A stretch of DNA of 60,000 bases from Lineus longissimus (GCF_910592395.1 NC_088316.1:560001-620000); one strand, 5' to 3'; counted from the first letter of the stretch, positions 37,134-50,800 are shown. The notes: a model not told the origin generated them from the letters alone. Numbers and translations: made by a program.

Positions 37134-40090
37134 GTTCCTAAAGTTCACATGCGCGATGAAGTACAGCAAATTCCGTTCCCCAGAGGCCGCATTGAACAGA
37201 CCGTGTTCTGGGTTCATGGGACTCTATATAAAACATGCACAATAAACACAATTATGCCGAAAGACGTACGTCTAAAAATGTACATTTAGATTTATTGACA
37301 TGACTTGAACTGCTCGCACACGACACAAAGGTGTCTTAAACTGTTGACACACCGAGATAAAATGTAATCAATGCTATTGAAAGAAGGAAATCTGTCGCGT
37401 TTAATTGCATTGCGTGTAAGTCTCAACACTATAGACAAAAATGTGCAGCCTCCGCATCCTGACCTCGTGTTATCTATTCTACGGTCAACCAATTACTTTA
37501 TTCATCCTTGTACACACTAAGTGTTGTTGTCACGTGAGCGAGTGCTCTACGTCACGTTAGTTTGTCGTGAATTTGACACGCTATTTAAACATTTGAAATT
37601 TGTACTCGTTTTAGGTAACCAGTATCTGTTATTAAATTATGAACTGATTGGTGCGTGACAGCCCCGGGCTTTGTCTTCTCATCATACAAAGTACACATCC
37701 TTGCGCGGTCGATTTCGGTGCACGATATCAGTGAATTTATTGAATGGAAATGTTCCCTCTTTTAAATTGATTGACATTTTGACCTCAAACAAAGACTTCT
37801 CATGATAACACGTTGTCTACCCGACACTTACATTAAATTATTTCATGCCAAGTATGTACTTAAAACAGATGGAACTACATGTAGTCTTTTTGTATTCTTG
37901 CATTAGTTGATTACCAAATATTTCTTAAAAACAAAAGAAAATGGGATACATGTATAGGTCAATACTTTTATTATGCATCAATCTAATAACGCACCTTTAG
38001 ATGATGATCACTTCTTCATCCAAAGATAAAGCATACATAAGCCACCCGAGGTAAGGTGTCCCCTAATCCCATCTCTGTCTCTTTCTTATAATCAGAAAAA
38101 TGTCTAAAGATAATCAGGTAACAATATACATCCCTCAATGTAAAGACATCAACACAAAACCCTTAATCCTCCACATCAAAAACACCTCACGATTGTTATA
38201 CCGAGGAAACGCACTTAACAAATTGGTATAAGCGTCTCAGACGCTTTCATTTTTATGGGGGTTATTACGTATTGTATTGGACCTCAAAGGATAACTGTTT
38301 GCCTCGATGCAGAGGGGTTTAAGGAAAGCTGCGCAATATTTATTCGACTTACGCAACCTCGGAACCAAGGCCTTTATTATATCTTCTCTTAAAAGGAATA
38401 TATGAGCAAGAGAAGGTCGGTGAAAGGGAGCTCTGCTATCTCAAAGTACATTGGCAGTATTCAGGCCTATACGGCGAATATCATCATAAGGAAGTTAGGG
38501 TAGACCAACGCCAATGACGGTTCACATAAGTTACAAATTTGACCCCCTGAGCACTTGGTCGAAAGTGAACAAAAAAAGGTCATCGATGCTGATAGCACTA
38601 CTTTGAAAAAGACATAACGCCATCTTCATGAGGGCCCTGCGTAAATTTTCAATATGACATAAACTCCCGAATAAGACTATTTATTGATGATGGAAGTAGA
38701 TGATAAATGGCAGTCATTTATTTTCGACAAGTCTGTACATAGTTGCATTTAAGTTCCTGCACCTGCAGCTGAGGTTTGCAGATTTGATATTGCGGCATTG
38801 CGGCAGCTTATTATATTTCATCTGCAAGTATAATACGACTCTTCTTCTTTGAGCCAAGGTTGGCTTTATGCGAAATGACTTCTGAAGATGACCACTAATT
38901 AGTCTAATTGGCAAGTGTCACGTGGCAATAACACAGAGATTAGGGATGTTGCGACATCAAGATTGGCTTTCTGACCGAAGGATTCCTTTGGGGCGGAAGA
39001 TAAAGCGACATTTTTCTGTAATCTCGTAATCCCGCGAGATCTCTGTAATAGACCACATGACATCATGTACGACCTCTTCTGGTAAGTTCGACGGTTGTCA
39101 GTTTCACCCCACGTAAAAAACGGCTGCTGTTTAATTCATTCTCTGATACCCAGTTGACAGAGTGACTGACATCCATCGCTTCCGCTTTCACAAAAAGGAG
39201 CGATGAAGTCGAATTCAAATCGAACATTCCGGTTACAAATGTTGTTCGAGCTTTGTAAAGCCGCTCCTCGTTTATCATCAATTCAATTTACAGTCGGTAT
39301 AGTATCAAACCGTTACACTCTACTGCGCGGAGGTGGTGACTGAGACTAAACTGTTCCGCTTCCCCAGTTTTAGGAATGGGGCTATGGTGACTGGTTCGAG
39401 TTAAGATGATGGCAATGTCAGGCAAAACGTGGCTTGAACAATTCATGGCCGCCTCGATGCACTGTTCTGACGTGCTTCTATGCTGATGAAAAAAATGTAT
39501 ATACATTTCTTGTTGACTCGATGCTCTTCATCCACCAGGAAATAAGGTCACGACACCATCTCTTTCCATTTTTGCCTATTTTGGCATTACGGACCTGGCC
39601 ATCTTGTCGCCCGTCGGGCTCAGCCAATGCATCTCGGCTTAGAGTAACCAGACTACCATTTTGGTCAATTTGATCGAAGAAATGTAGGATGTTCCGTACG
39701 CGGTGTGTTCCTTCCCGAAAATAATATCCTACAGATACAATAAAGATGGTGTAACCGGAGTCAAATTGGTCTGCAGCGACTATTTCAAACTTAACCCCCC
39801 TTTTGTAAATCAACCATATCATCTAAGACCAAAGCATAGTTTTAGGTTACAGAAGCCGACCTCTGTCTCTCATCCAGACATGATTGCAGACCACGCAACA
39901 TTCATCAAACAATTCCGAGATCCTACACTGTCCTATGTTGCGGAATAAATAGGAATGGCGCTAGTTGATTAGATGTCTGGGACCATCTTGTATGATCTTT
40001 CAATAGTATCAGGTATTGTGCCCTGGACAACGGGAACAATAGTGAGATCATATTAGGAGATTTCTGTTCTTCACCTTTTCGCCTTCAGAC
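37134..40090. other. non-coding stretch, no gene recognised
   Basis: Frames at 39063-39822 on both strands overlap each other and show no domain. CACGTGAGC and ACGTCACGT boxes occur near 37531-37556. Nothing else stands out. Confidence -1.
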
Positions 40091-40455
40091 AGTCAATCAT
40101 GCACTGAGCTAGAGTACTTTGCTGTCGATGTTTAGAGTCAACCATGCACAGAAGCTTTACTAGTACTTTGCTGTGTGCATTTGTGGCCTCTGTCCATACA
40201 GAGTCAATCATGCACTGAGGCAAGACGTACTTTGGTGTCTAAGTTTAGAGTCAACCATGCACAGAAGCTTTACGAGTAATTTGCTGTGTGCATTTGTGGC
40301 CTCTGTCCATACAGAGTCAATCATGCACTGAGGCTTGGCGTACTTTGCTGTCTATGTTTAGAGTTAACCATGCACAGAAGCTTTGCTAGTAATTTGCTGT
40401 GTGCATTTGTGGCCTCTGTCCATACAGAGTCAACCATGCCCCGAGGCTTGGCGTC
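40091..40455. repeat. 113-bp minisatellite with dimeric unit, about 3.3 copies
   Basis: AGTCAATCATGCACTGAG or a variant recurs at 40091, 40202, 40315 and 40428 (spacings 111, 113, 113). Within each unit a related half begins AGAGTCAACCATGCACAGAAGC, and both halves contain TACTTTGCTGT or a close variant. The unit is therefore a dimer of two diverged monomers of about 50-60 bp, a higher-order repeat. Overlapping frames of 116 and 90 codons are open because the repeat lacks stops, not because of coding. Confidence -1.
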
Positions 40456-40987
40456 GTTGTCACCAGTCCCATGTTGCATGAGCATTATTGGGCAGTGTTT
40501 CCTCTTCGGTACTGGTGGAATCTGTGGTGCCGCATCCTGTTGGTCATTTTCCAGTCAGGTCGCCATCATTTCATGGACGCGGTCGTACTCCCCGCCCTAC
40601 TTTTTCTCCAGACTCTGTTTGTTGTCTGGGCCTTAGAAATCACTCCTAAAAGAAGCAAGCAACCCACTTAGCTTAGAACCTAACCCCTTTGTACTGTTAG
40701 CGATGTAATCCGACAAGGCTAGTATCTCTCCTTACGGTCATCTGGTTTTGTTCCTCAGCCAGGATATCGGAATACAAAACCAACTATCGAGTTTATTTTT
40801 CCCGGTTATAAAATTTGGTCTCGTTCCGCCTAGTATATGGACAAGAGCAGTAGGAGGTCTTGGCCTGCTTGTTTAACCGCCACATTTGCACACCAACTCG
40901 CTGCCAGTAACCTCTGACACTTGAATCCCATTCCTCAACAGAACCGACTTCCGCCTTGTGACACATTAATCCAAACTTGCTTTGGTT
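40456..40987. other. non-coding spacer
   Basis: The frames that enter from the minisatellite end at about 40636 and 40671. On the minus strand a segment reads HEMMAT then, after a stop, LENDQQDAAPQIPPVPKRK. It is protein-like but not recognised, and could be a decayed transposon fragment. Confidence -1.
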
Positions 40988-41011
40988 TACATGTTAAAAT
41001 CTTAACATGTA
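40988..41011. repeat. perfect 10-bp hairpin
   Basis: TACATGTTAA (40988-40997) and TTAACATGTA (41002-41011) pair perfectly around AATC. No T-run follows, so a polymerase III terminator is unlikely. Confidence -1.
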
Positions 41012-41204
41012 CGGCAGATCCCTGACCCTGCCTGTTGCTAGGTTATGCCCTAAAGAATATCCAATTAACCTAAACTTATACTGCAGAATTCTGCCCCTGC
41101 CTCGCCGACATCTTCACAATTTAATATGACCGCTTCACCTCCAAATCTGCCTAATGAGCATTAGATTGCTAGCGATGATGATTGTGGTATCTCGTCAATG
41201 AGTG

Positions 41205-41620
41205 GTCTGTAATCAAGGAGGCAATCGTAAGATCAATAGCCACGCAGAAGTGATGTCCATTGACCGGCAGATGCTTGCTTCGAGTAAACACTAGTATCTC
41301 GTTGATCGTGCATGGGATTGAACCCTGAATATCTAACCTATGGTTGTGAATTCTGGAGTCGTTGAGACATGCGTGCTTGGCTTGTCATGACCAATCACCA
41401 CTTTCTCAAGCAAGAAAGTGGGTCTTCCGCTCGAGGTATTGTATAATCAGAGGCATCGTAAGCTCCATGGCCCATGCTGTCTGAGATGTCCAAGCATTGT
41501 CCATTTCACGATCTGAAGTCCCAATCGGTGCTTCAGGAAATAGGCGAATGAAGTGATGTCCATTGAGGAAAAGAAACGGTTTTAGTAAAATTGTTAGTAA
41601 TCGTTTGTACGATTACTTTG
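41205..41620 (-). repeat. two diverged SINE-like segments in tandem
   Basis: GAAGTGATGTCCATTGA occurs in both 41205-41340 and 41440-41620, with GGCA-TCGTAAG upstream of it in each. On the minus strand the first copy has a B-box-like GGGTTCAATCCC (about 41307-41318), suggesting descent from a tRNA-derived element. A perfect hairpin CCACTTTCT-CAAGCA-AGAAAGTGG lies between them at 41398-41421. Both copies are decayed. Confidence -1.
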
Positions 41621-42554
41621 ATCAAATATTGGTCGTTTTGACTTAACTCACCTCAACGACCAAAAAAGGATCATCGCCACCATGATCATCATGTCCATCA
41701 ACCTTTGGAACGACTCTGAGCTATTGACGATTGGGCACCATATGGTTCTGTCCTCTGCAAGGCGGTTCAGGTCTCTGATATTCCGCCCAGTCCAGTCCTT
41801 TACGTCGGCAAAATCAGATAACATGCTGACCTATCGGGTTGATAAGCAATAACAAATGTATTTGATGCCCTTTACGAAATATGAAGAAGAGATTGATGAT
41901 AAAAAGCAGCCTTCTGTAGTTGAAACAATAGCCAGGATAAATTTAAGACCAAACAACTTTTGAAAGCAGGTTTTCGTATTGTGAAATTTGCCGACGGGAC
42001 TAACCTATGGTATTCAAATTTGCACAGCAGCCCAAAATGACGGTGACATTTATAATGAAAAAAGTCTATTAAATATGCTTCCTGGGAACAAAAGCTTAGA
42101 CTTTGTTTACAAGGGGCACGGAGCTTTCCCACAGAATCTGCCCGTCAGCTATTTCAGCTAGTTTTCCTGCACAAAGACAAAGTTATGTCGACAATGAGTC
42201 TTATAGCCACAAGTGCATCTCACATTCTGTGACATTTCGGGAGAACAGGTGAATTTGAGACCTTTCAGTAGAAAGACAGTTTGAATAACATTCAATCAGG
42301 ACGAGTAAAAACTTATGACATTACATTATAAGTTGGGGAACTAGCGATTAAAACACCGGAAATAGGTTTAGCTTTCCCAATATCAACACCTTTTTACGTT
42401 TTGTTTATTAAACATGTCTAAATAGATTTATTTCTGTTGCCATTTTCATCACATACAATACGTTTTGTTGGTTGCAGCCAGTACATGTGACATCCCTCCC
42501 GGTTGCAACAGGAGGCAAATAACAGGCATTGTGTAACTGCCAACATAGCAAAAG
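41621..42554. other. non-coding stretch, no gene recognised
   Basis: Nothing beyond a short unassigned minus frame at 41872-42132. Confidence -1.
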
Positions 42555-42675
42555 TTCTATGGGATCATGAACAATCAAAACTAAGTTCTAAAACGGATCA
42601 TGAACAATCAAAACTAAGTTCTAAGCAATCGTGTACAAATAAAACTGTGTAGATTTCTAAGCGATCATGTGTGAT
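42555..42675. repeat. 33-bp tandem repeat, two near-perfect units plus decayed ones
   Basis: GGATCATGAACAATCAAAAC begins at 42562 and again at 42595, each running to CTAAGTTCTAA. Two poorer units with CAATCGTGTACAAATAAAAC and CGATCATGTGTG follow to about 42675. Confidence -1.
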
Positions 42676-43280
42676 GATGTCTTCATGGCCATGTAGTGGT
42701 CTCAACTCAGCCCGTCCTTCACAATCTGAACATCCTTCAACATAACTCCGTTTTTACTGAGAAAACACCTCTTCTGACAAGTAAATGTTGTGCTCTTCTT
42801 TCTTCCAGTTAGATACATTGAGTTTATTATTTTTGTTACTGAAAACCTTCGCTCAGAACAGTGGTTAGGTGACTTACTCGTCTGGTTTACTGTTCTACCT
42901 GTGGTCTCAGATAGCTCTGTCCGTCTTGATTTGCAAATGAAGCCTCTCATGGAGTGAACGGTTCAACATTTGCTGTTTGGAGGGGCCAGGGGTTCACCTG
43001 GCGACGACCAACCGTGCGAGGATCGTTGCTTGGCTGGTGGCTAAGAACGAGGAGTATATACTACAGTCGCTCCTTACAATGAACATCGCAAGGAAAAATT
43101 TAGTAAGCGAGAAATACAATTGGTCTGTCAATTTAAATTTAAATCTAACTGTTTGAGAAAGAAACAGCTGTGGTCTAACTTTACTGATATATGTGCGGAA
43201 GTATTTGGAGTGTTCATATTCCATTTGTTTTCTCAAAATACGGTAGTGGTTGTTTTCCCGTCAATTAGTCTGAGCAATTA

Positions 43281-43430
43281 GTGTACATATATCATCTGTT
43301 GTTATACAGGGGGTCCAGAAAAGGCTGATCCTTGGCAATGTATTTAGTGTACCGCATTTATCATCTGCTGTTGTGCGGGGTGTCCGGAAAAAAGTATCAT
43401 CAGTTACTTTACAGGGTGATCAGTAGTACT
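43281..43430. repeat. about 67-bp repeat, two units plus a partial third
   Basis: GTGTAC followed by ATCATCTG-TGTT and CGGGG-GTCC-GAAAA occurs at 43281 and 43348. A partial third unit with TATCATCAGTTACTTTACAGGGTGATC follows at about 43394. Confidence -1.
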
Positions 43431-43780
43431 GTGTAAGTGTATCTTAAACCGCAGTTAAACGTAACTAGCCTATATGAAATCCTGTTTTTATCTTAAGACA
43501 TTCAGTTTCACAATTAAGTTTCCTTACTTAAACGATCATGATCATGATCAGCCAAACAGAGTGCTTTCTGTAAGGTCTTCACCTCCTCGTCTTGGTTTCT
43601 GTCAGAGTACACGATCCCGGTCCATCATCGCCCAGGGAAGGTGTCAAATATGATCGATCTGCGTCAAGCAAAGAACAAATGTGGATTAGAATGGCCTGTC
43701 AGCCAGAACTCAACATATCCGCATGGGATAACCGTATGGCATGCTGATCAATGTCGATTGACTATCTGGGCAATCTGAAT

Positions 43781-43990
43781 GCCTGATCTTGGTAATATTC
43801 TGAGCCTGATCTCGGCGACATTCTAGGTCAGGTCTTGGCAGTATTCTAGGTCTGGTCTTGGCGACATTCTAACTCTAGTCTCGGCAATATTCGAAGCCTG
43901 GTCTTAGCTATCATCTGAGCCTGGTCTTGACGATCTTCTGAGCTTGTTTGACGATATACTGAGTCTGATCTTGGCGATATTTTGCACAAA
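43781..43990. repeat. 23-bp tandem array, nine units
   Basis: Nine consecutive units of about 23 bp with consensus GCCTGGTCTTGGCGATATTCTGA, written here as GCCTGGTCTTGG plus CGATATTCTGA. Units differ at several positions and one is short by two bases. A possible outlying unit, CATGGTCTTGGTGATACG, lies at about 44063. No open frame spans the array. Confidence -1.
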
Positions 43991-46900
43991 AGAAATGCTT
44001 GCTCATTCTTGATGCTGACGCGGGTTCCTTGTGATTGAGATCCGATCCACCGGTATTCTAAACATGGTCTTGGTGATACGTTTTCGCAAAGTCAGATACT
44101 CTTCTCTCTGTAGGCGGCCTCGTGATGGATATTTAGTGACTCATGGACGAGGAGGGGGTCATATATCAATCATCTTTCATCTTATGACCATTCCGACACG
44201 AGCGGCTATTCGTACCATTCTAATAGTTTTCCCCTCTTCCGGTAATAAGGAAGGCAACTTGGCTTCGTCGAATCAGCTGACGATGCCAAAGTAGCAAAAC
44301 CCCGAATTACAAAAAGTAACTCGGTCAGTCTTTATCTGGATCTACTTTTCATGCACTTTGTTAAAACACTGAGAGAAGTGATGGGTATCAGTCAACAGTG
44401 GCGTCAATAGGCCTCTTGAGTCCGCAGAGAAAGTTGTACGGGCGACAGCTCAGGTTACATTCCCACACGATTTGGAGTATAAAGTGAGTATGTGTCCAAC
44501 CCTGCCACAAAAACAGGTAACTGTTTTCCTTCGCTTTGAACCTTTGAAATCATTGCAGGAGTGGGTTGACTCGGAAATATATAGCAACCCCCACAAGATT
44601 GGCGAACTAGATATCCTCGCCGACCGTCTTTGTTGTTTGATCGCCGGAAGACGAATCGTCTTTAACATGTTTGATTGAGGGCTTTTTGACAACTGAGGCC
44701 GATTTGATAAGGGACATGTCACTTGAATGGCTCATTGTGGGTGAATCGCTTGGTCTTTTTCGGAAGGATTTCATTAGGTGCAATCGGGTTTTTTGCTGTA
44801 TGAAATCGTTTGAGCTAAAATGATCAACAAAGTTATTCAATTCTAAAAGTACCAAGACGTTATTGTTTCACCTTGTATTTTTAACCTCTCAAGCCGAAGC
44901 AATGTCATAACATAAGAGCTACTAGAAGCGACCTTCCTTAACGTTTGTGGTTATCTCGAAGTGAGCCTGAAATTGTCCTAATATGAACCAATCGATGATA
45001 AACTCAGCATATTGTGGAATACGTATTCATTAAGTTTCGCATCATCATCTGACGAAATTAATTATGGCCCTAAAGTCAAATTCTGGATAGAATATTTCCG
45101 TCACCTTGAATGGTCGAGATATTTCCAACTCTTGTCACACTGTGAATAAAATATCCTGTGAACTTGAAGTATCTTCCCAATAATAACGAACAATATGTAT
45201 ATTTGCAATTGGTAAATTCCCATCGAGTTTGGGAGCTTGCTTGCAGCTTGCTGTAATAACTGTCTACTTATTGATAAAGATGAATATCAACGAACATAAA
45301 ACAACGGGGGAGCTGATGAATGCATTTTTATTACCCCGCATGAAGAACAGATCCGTGGGAGAGAAAGAGTTGCCCAACCAAATTAAAAATCTAAGGTCAT
45401 CGGTTTCCACCTGGTCGGTTTCATCTGTTCAACAATACGTGTTGTCCTCCGCTTCTTAACGTAAGGTGGGAGACGTTGATGAAACCAATAAAGTCATCAG
45501 GAACACAACGTATTCTTTTACAAGTGGTATTAAGAGATGTATTTCGTCCGAGGAGAGAAAAACACCTTTGACATATTATCTCCAACGTTAAGCAAGTCCA
45601 GTGTTGACATTTCTGGCCATCAGAGTTCTCCTCGAGAATCAGGTAATCAAGTCGGGTCATGCGCAATGGTATCACCTTTGTCTTCTGTAGCTATCATTTG
45701 TTGATACAAGTTAGAAAACATTGGTCCACCAATCACAGGCCTGGTTATCTTGTTCTAGAAATGCTTCTAACAGAAGTGTCATCCTCTCTCATTTGAATTA
45801 CCTTTGCCGATCCAATAACATGCGGGAAATGTATCCAACACATGAGCCCGGTTATTCGAAAGCACAAAAGTCAAGTTAAGTATCCATTTGGACGTTATCT
45901 CCTTCAGTTAAACCCATTGAAATGTTCACGTTAAGACTTAACGGCGCCGTTAAAGCTAACGTTGGATTTTGCACCAAAGCAAGCGGTTATGGTTGCCAAA
46001 ACCAGGCACCGTCCATAGAGTTTTAGAATTAATAACTTTGTCTGGTCCAATAGTACCAAGTAACTCTTTCTCTTTCCAATATATCCCATCTGAGTATTTG
46101 CTTCCTTTTCACGATTGTCTCACACCGTTCTCGCAGAAACGGGACAAGAGCACTTTTGAAAAGTAATAATAACTTACCGAAGAGCACCGATGGCAGTTTG
46201 ACTATGTTGATAGCGCTAATGTTACATACAGTTTGGTATCTTCGCTTTTCGCATGTTTGAAATGGGAAGCAAATTTGACAAGAGTTTTGTCGTCCACTCG
46301 AGGATTCTCGCTGATGGGGAGATATTTCATTAAGCTGTGGCTGCCTCGTTGAAGTGAATGCATTGACAGGCACGGATCGACCGGCTAATCAAGCCAGCAT
46401 CCCTGGCCTGTTGCTGCATGTGCCTTGACTTGGTAACGAAGTTGGTTGGGGTTATTACAATGGACATGGGGCAACCAGTTGAGTGGACAAGGTATTGAAG
46501 TTGTCAGCTGATACTGTTATCAACACACCAAGCCAGACGATTACTATGGGTCCTGACTGTACGCTCTTGCTATATGGTGTGTGTCCCTTGGACAGTCCGT
46601 CGTCAAGAAACTACATGGGGAGTCACTTCCTCAAGAAACCTAGCGGGAAATAATCTAAACTTGGTATCACTTGTATTCATGTATTAATAAATTATAACTT
46701 TCAACGTCTTCGACGACTCTAACCAATAATGACAAGCCAGATCATTAAATATTAACAGCACGGTCCGATTTTGGAAGCAGCCCAAACCCCGCCGACCTGT
46801 CCTAGAATAAGCCCAGGGTACGCGTACAGTCTTGTCCTTATAAATATCAATACCAAGTTTTTACACTTTTCACTCTTGAACTATGATTTAACTAGCAAGT

Positions 46901-47796
46901 CTGTTTACTTTCCTCTTCGTTACATTAGTTAGAAACGAATTAAAAAGTGTTACTGAAAGTAGAAAAGTTTTGTATCAAATCTTTGTAAAAGGCGTATCAA
47001 ATAATGAAGGTACATCTATCAACTTATGGCCTCTGAAGCTCTGCCAACGCACATTGGAGTAGCCAACACAAATTCTGACAATATCCCGAAACGGTGTTGA
47101 AATTGGCAAAGTAGTTTTGGAGATGTCGGTAATATAAATATTAGATTTTGATATCATATATACACGTACCGTTCTCGTCGTATCAAGGACCTTGCTGATA
47201 GATTGGCGTGATAAATTATTAATACTTGAACATTCAATATGCTGCACAAATACAACACAAAACTCCAACCCAAATAAAGTCACCTTATACCCGTGTATGA
47301 TCTACAAGTACCTGATTAGTACCTAACTGGGTGTAGAGGGTACGTGGGCCTTTCAACTGTTTTCCCCGTCCTGGTATGGTTGAACCAAGTGAGCTGAAAT
47401 AACAGGCAGGTTTTAGAAGCATCTCAGTGTTCTATCAGTGGTCTGCAGTTGCTGTATACTAAAATATACCAAATATTCCGTCACCACACTGGAATGTTCA
47501 GTACATGTGGACATTTCAGCGGTTGAACTAGTTTTCATGACGAAACTATCGAAATAAGAGCAATCTTAGAAGCACCCTGTTGCCAGTGAAGAGAACGGTT
47601 AACAGGCATCCGCAGCTTTCGGAAATCACGTTGGGAAACCGCTGACCAAATCTTTGGAAGCATGCTTGTTCAGTCTACGGGAGTACCTATTTATCCGGTC
47701 GTATTGTTGTTGGCTACCGTCCATCTTAACTGTTCATCAAGGCCTGATTCTACTAGAGATGCAATCGCCACTGAGACAAAACATATCTCTGCTCCA
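43991..47796. other. long non-coding stretch, no gene recognised
   Basis: Frames at 44031-44855, 45229-45675 and 46029-46373 are short or overlap on opposite strands and have no recognised domain. A 12-base palindrome GAATACGTATTC lies near 45017. Confidence -1.
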
Positions 47797-47899
47797 GCGG
47801 TTCTTTGGTAATCAAAACTATCCGCTGGCGGTTGGATAGTTTTGACGATATAACGTGACCGACTTTGCCAGCTGGTAATTCACATTCCCAAAGAACCGC
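47797..47899. repeat. nested foldback: outer inverted repeat enclosing a perfect hairpin
   Basis: The outer arms GCGGTTCTTTGG (47797-47808) and CCAAAGAACCGC (47888-47899) are exact reverse complements. Inside, close to the left arm, TCAAAACTATCC and GGATAGTTTTGA pair perfectly over 12 bases around a 10-base loop (about 47812-47845). The total is 103 bp. It may be a tiny MITE or a structured element. No function is known. Confidence -1.
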
Positions 47900-50800
47900 A
47901 GGAGACTAGTGTTGTTTCGTTGCAGCGCCTGGAAAACCCTCAAGTTGAATTCAGGCCCGGCTGCTCAGACTACGTTAGCAGTAACGTTGGCTTTAAGTTG
48001 TAAATAAGATTACTGAAGGAGATAATGGTTAGCTGAGGTAATACTGGCGTTCGTCCTACCGCCGATTGAGCAACTGGGTCCGAGGCTTCAGTTAAGCAGG
48101 TCTGTCCACCGAAATATGAAGTTCATACGATCGCTCACCTATTTTAACCGCCAATTACCACTGCAGTGTCTTGTTTGAAAGCTTCTCTCAGAGTATCTGA
48201 AATAACATCGATATTACCCTGATATGTTTCATATGTGCATCCTCAAGCCAGAATCCATACATTATTTATATATAATATGTCGCCATTAGTTGGAGAAATG
48301 TCCAAGTAGGGCCTTGAGTGTTTGCTCATCAAATATAGGCTTCCAGCGAGATACACGGACATGTTTTCATAGGTTTGGGTTCACAAGTATCAATACGCTG
48401 TTTTGTTCATGGGTGCAACCATTCAGAATATCGCAGTACAATTTGGGCATTCATTGCGTTTATTTTCCCTTGGCGATTCCGGCTTATCGACCGCCATGAA
48501 AGCTGTTTCGGGGGGGTCGATGTAATCAAGATTCGCTCTGATAACCCTTTGATAAGACAGCAGAACAATGGGAATTTAGGCCCAGGTGGGAGTAGGCTTT
48601 GTTCAAAGACAATAGACCGTGTATGGGCGAGCTATGGTAAGATACATGTAACGTAATGTTCACAGATAATCTTTTTTGTAACCTGTTTCATTCACAGTAT
48701 AACACTCATAAAAAGATGTACGGAACAATTCTCGAAAATTCAGCTGACATTTTTTCACTATCTTCATTTTCAAAATCACAACCAAAGGCAATGGGATGGA
48801 TTTTGATAAGTCTGTTTTGTATAGGGTTCGAAGCCAGTGTAGGCGATTTCATTTCGTGTTGTATAAGTCGAGTGCGGCATATGTGGTAGGTGCAAGTAAC
48901 TTCTGCTACTGATAGTCGAAGTTTTTGCGATAGATCCGGCGCGATATGGCTTTTCCAGGTTGCAAGTGTTACTGGAGGGGACAGAATGGTAATGTTTAGT
49001 TCTGTAAAAAGCTTCAGGCATTATCAGGTTTTGAAGAAATTTAAAAAAGACATTTCCTGTTGTGTTTATCTAATAGAGGCTTTACTCCCGGAGTGAATGA
49101 AGACGTTTAGGCGGCTGCAGGTGTTTTCGACCAAGCATTGTAAACAAGTGGAAAGAGCCTGGCTGAATCCATTCAAAAACCAACGCTACGGAATGGTTCG
49201 CTTTATTTTCTTTCAAGAATGGCTTCACTTACGCTTAAGATGTTTGTTCCTGATACGCTGCTCGTCTTAAAGGTACACAAACAGCGGGAAAATTCTGTCT
49301 ATCAGAATATATGAGGTCCCAGTCCGACGAGCGCTGCAAATATATGTCGTGGTATAGCAGTGTGAAAGCATTGAACTCAGCTTCCACTAGTGGGAGACGG
49401 CCGTGCGGGTTTCACCGGAGCTGAATAAATTTCGATGTGCATTCCTTGCTCGGCAATTGTAATAGACCACTGACAGTGGAAACGAGAAATAGGCTGCTGT
49501 CGTTGATCTGACCCATCGTAAGCCTGTGAGATCTCGTGATATTCGGGTGGTCAATCGCTCCGTTCAGATCAGCAGACGTAGTTATTTCAGAATGAGATGC
49601 AAAGATGCCATGACGAGAACGAGGCTGCAGAGGCGTCTGTGGAGCGCCATCTAAAGCGGAAGTGCTCGAAACTTCTACGCATCTTTTTGACCATCGCAAG
49701 TTTTGTTGATGTGACTCCTTTAAAAAGTTGGCATTGTTTACGAAACACCTGCGGGTACTACGGATATCCATTCATGGCTGCCGGCGAATGTTTAACTGAT
49801 CAAGCATAATGCTACAGGCGAACACTGAACCCAGTGTTTAGTCTGTGACGAATCGTGGCTTCCTCCACCAAATGCTTGAGCCCGAAGATGCAGCATTGTT
49901 AAAGGCTGAGGCCATTTGTATACATTGTTTTTGTCTATTCTGTAAGTACGTTGAAATAAACATTATCGCTGAACTATATAGAGATATGTCAACGTAATGA
50001 AATTTGACCTACAGTCTACAGAGTATCTGTATTAGTGCATAATACAGCAACCTTGTAATATATTGATTCGATGAAGATGTTTATAAAATTGAACTGAAAA
50101 AAACTCTGATTCAATTTCAAAATTCAAATTTCAAATGTTATACGTAAGAATGTGACCTTTAATGCTTCTCATGCTTGTTTTGATCCATCCTGTGATATTC
50201 CATGGATTAGTTCTATAAAGTAGGAGCTATTCCTATCATTGAAAGAGTCTGATTACAAACATAACTTAATTCCCTTAAACACCTGACCAGCGTTGAGGCG
50301 TGAAAAACAAGCAATATTAAAAAACTTTAACAGCTTTCGGTAAGTTAAAGGTAGTCTTCACCAAACACGTAATATCTAACCGCCGAATGGTGCTTTGCAA
50401 AACAACATTTTTTGAGTTATGGACAATGCCTGATACCAGATTCTAGTGCTACAGGGATGAACTGCAACTTTCTTGGATTCAGGCATCTATATGTGTGATA
50501 AGGCTCAGTAGTCGCTGTAACATGCTTCATGTTGCTTGACTAGAAACGCGAGGTGAAATTGCGCTTCAACATGGCTCAGAACCCAGGGTCAGTGGAACTT
50601 TCGCACTCAATTCGTTGGATAAAAAAATTAAGTTGTTAGGGCATTTTTTCATCGTTATCTCGAGATACCCCTCCTTCAAGGCTGAAATGAACTATCCATG
50701 AAGTAACACTACCGCTACACGTAAACTATCAAGAACACGCTCCCAGTGGTGTATAAAACATGAACCAACTCCAGTAAGCCGAAACGAACATTGCTGATCT

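Noticed and set aside
40286-40671. Two overlapping plus-strand frames (116 and 90 codons)
   Set aside because: Their repeated MCICGLCPYRVNHA segments come from the minisatellite; they are a by-product of a stop-free repeat.
49412-49771. 119-codon minus-strand frame
   Set aside because: No homology recognised and length within what is expected by chance in 60 kb on six frames.
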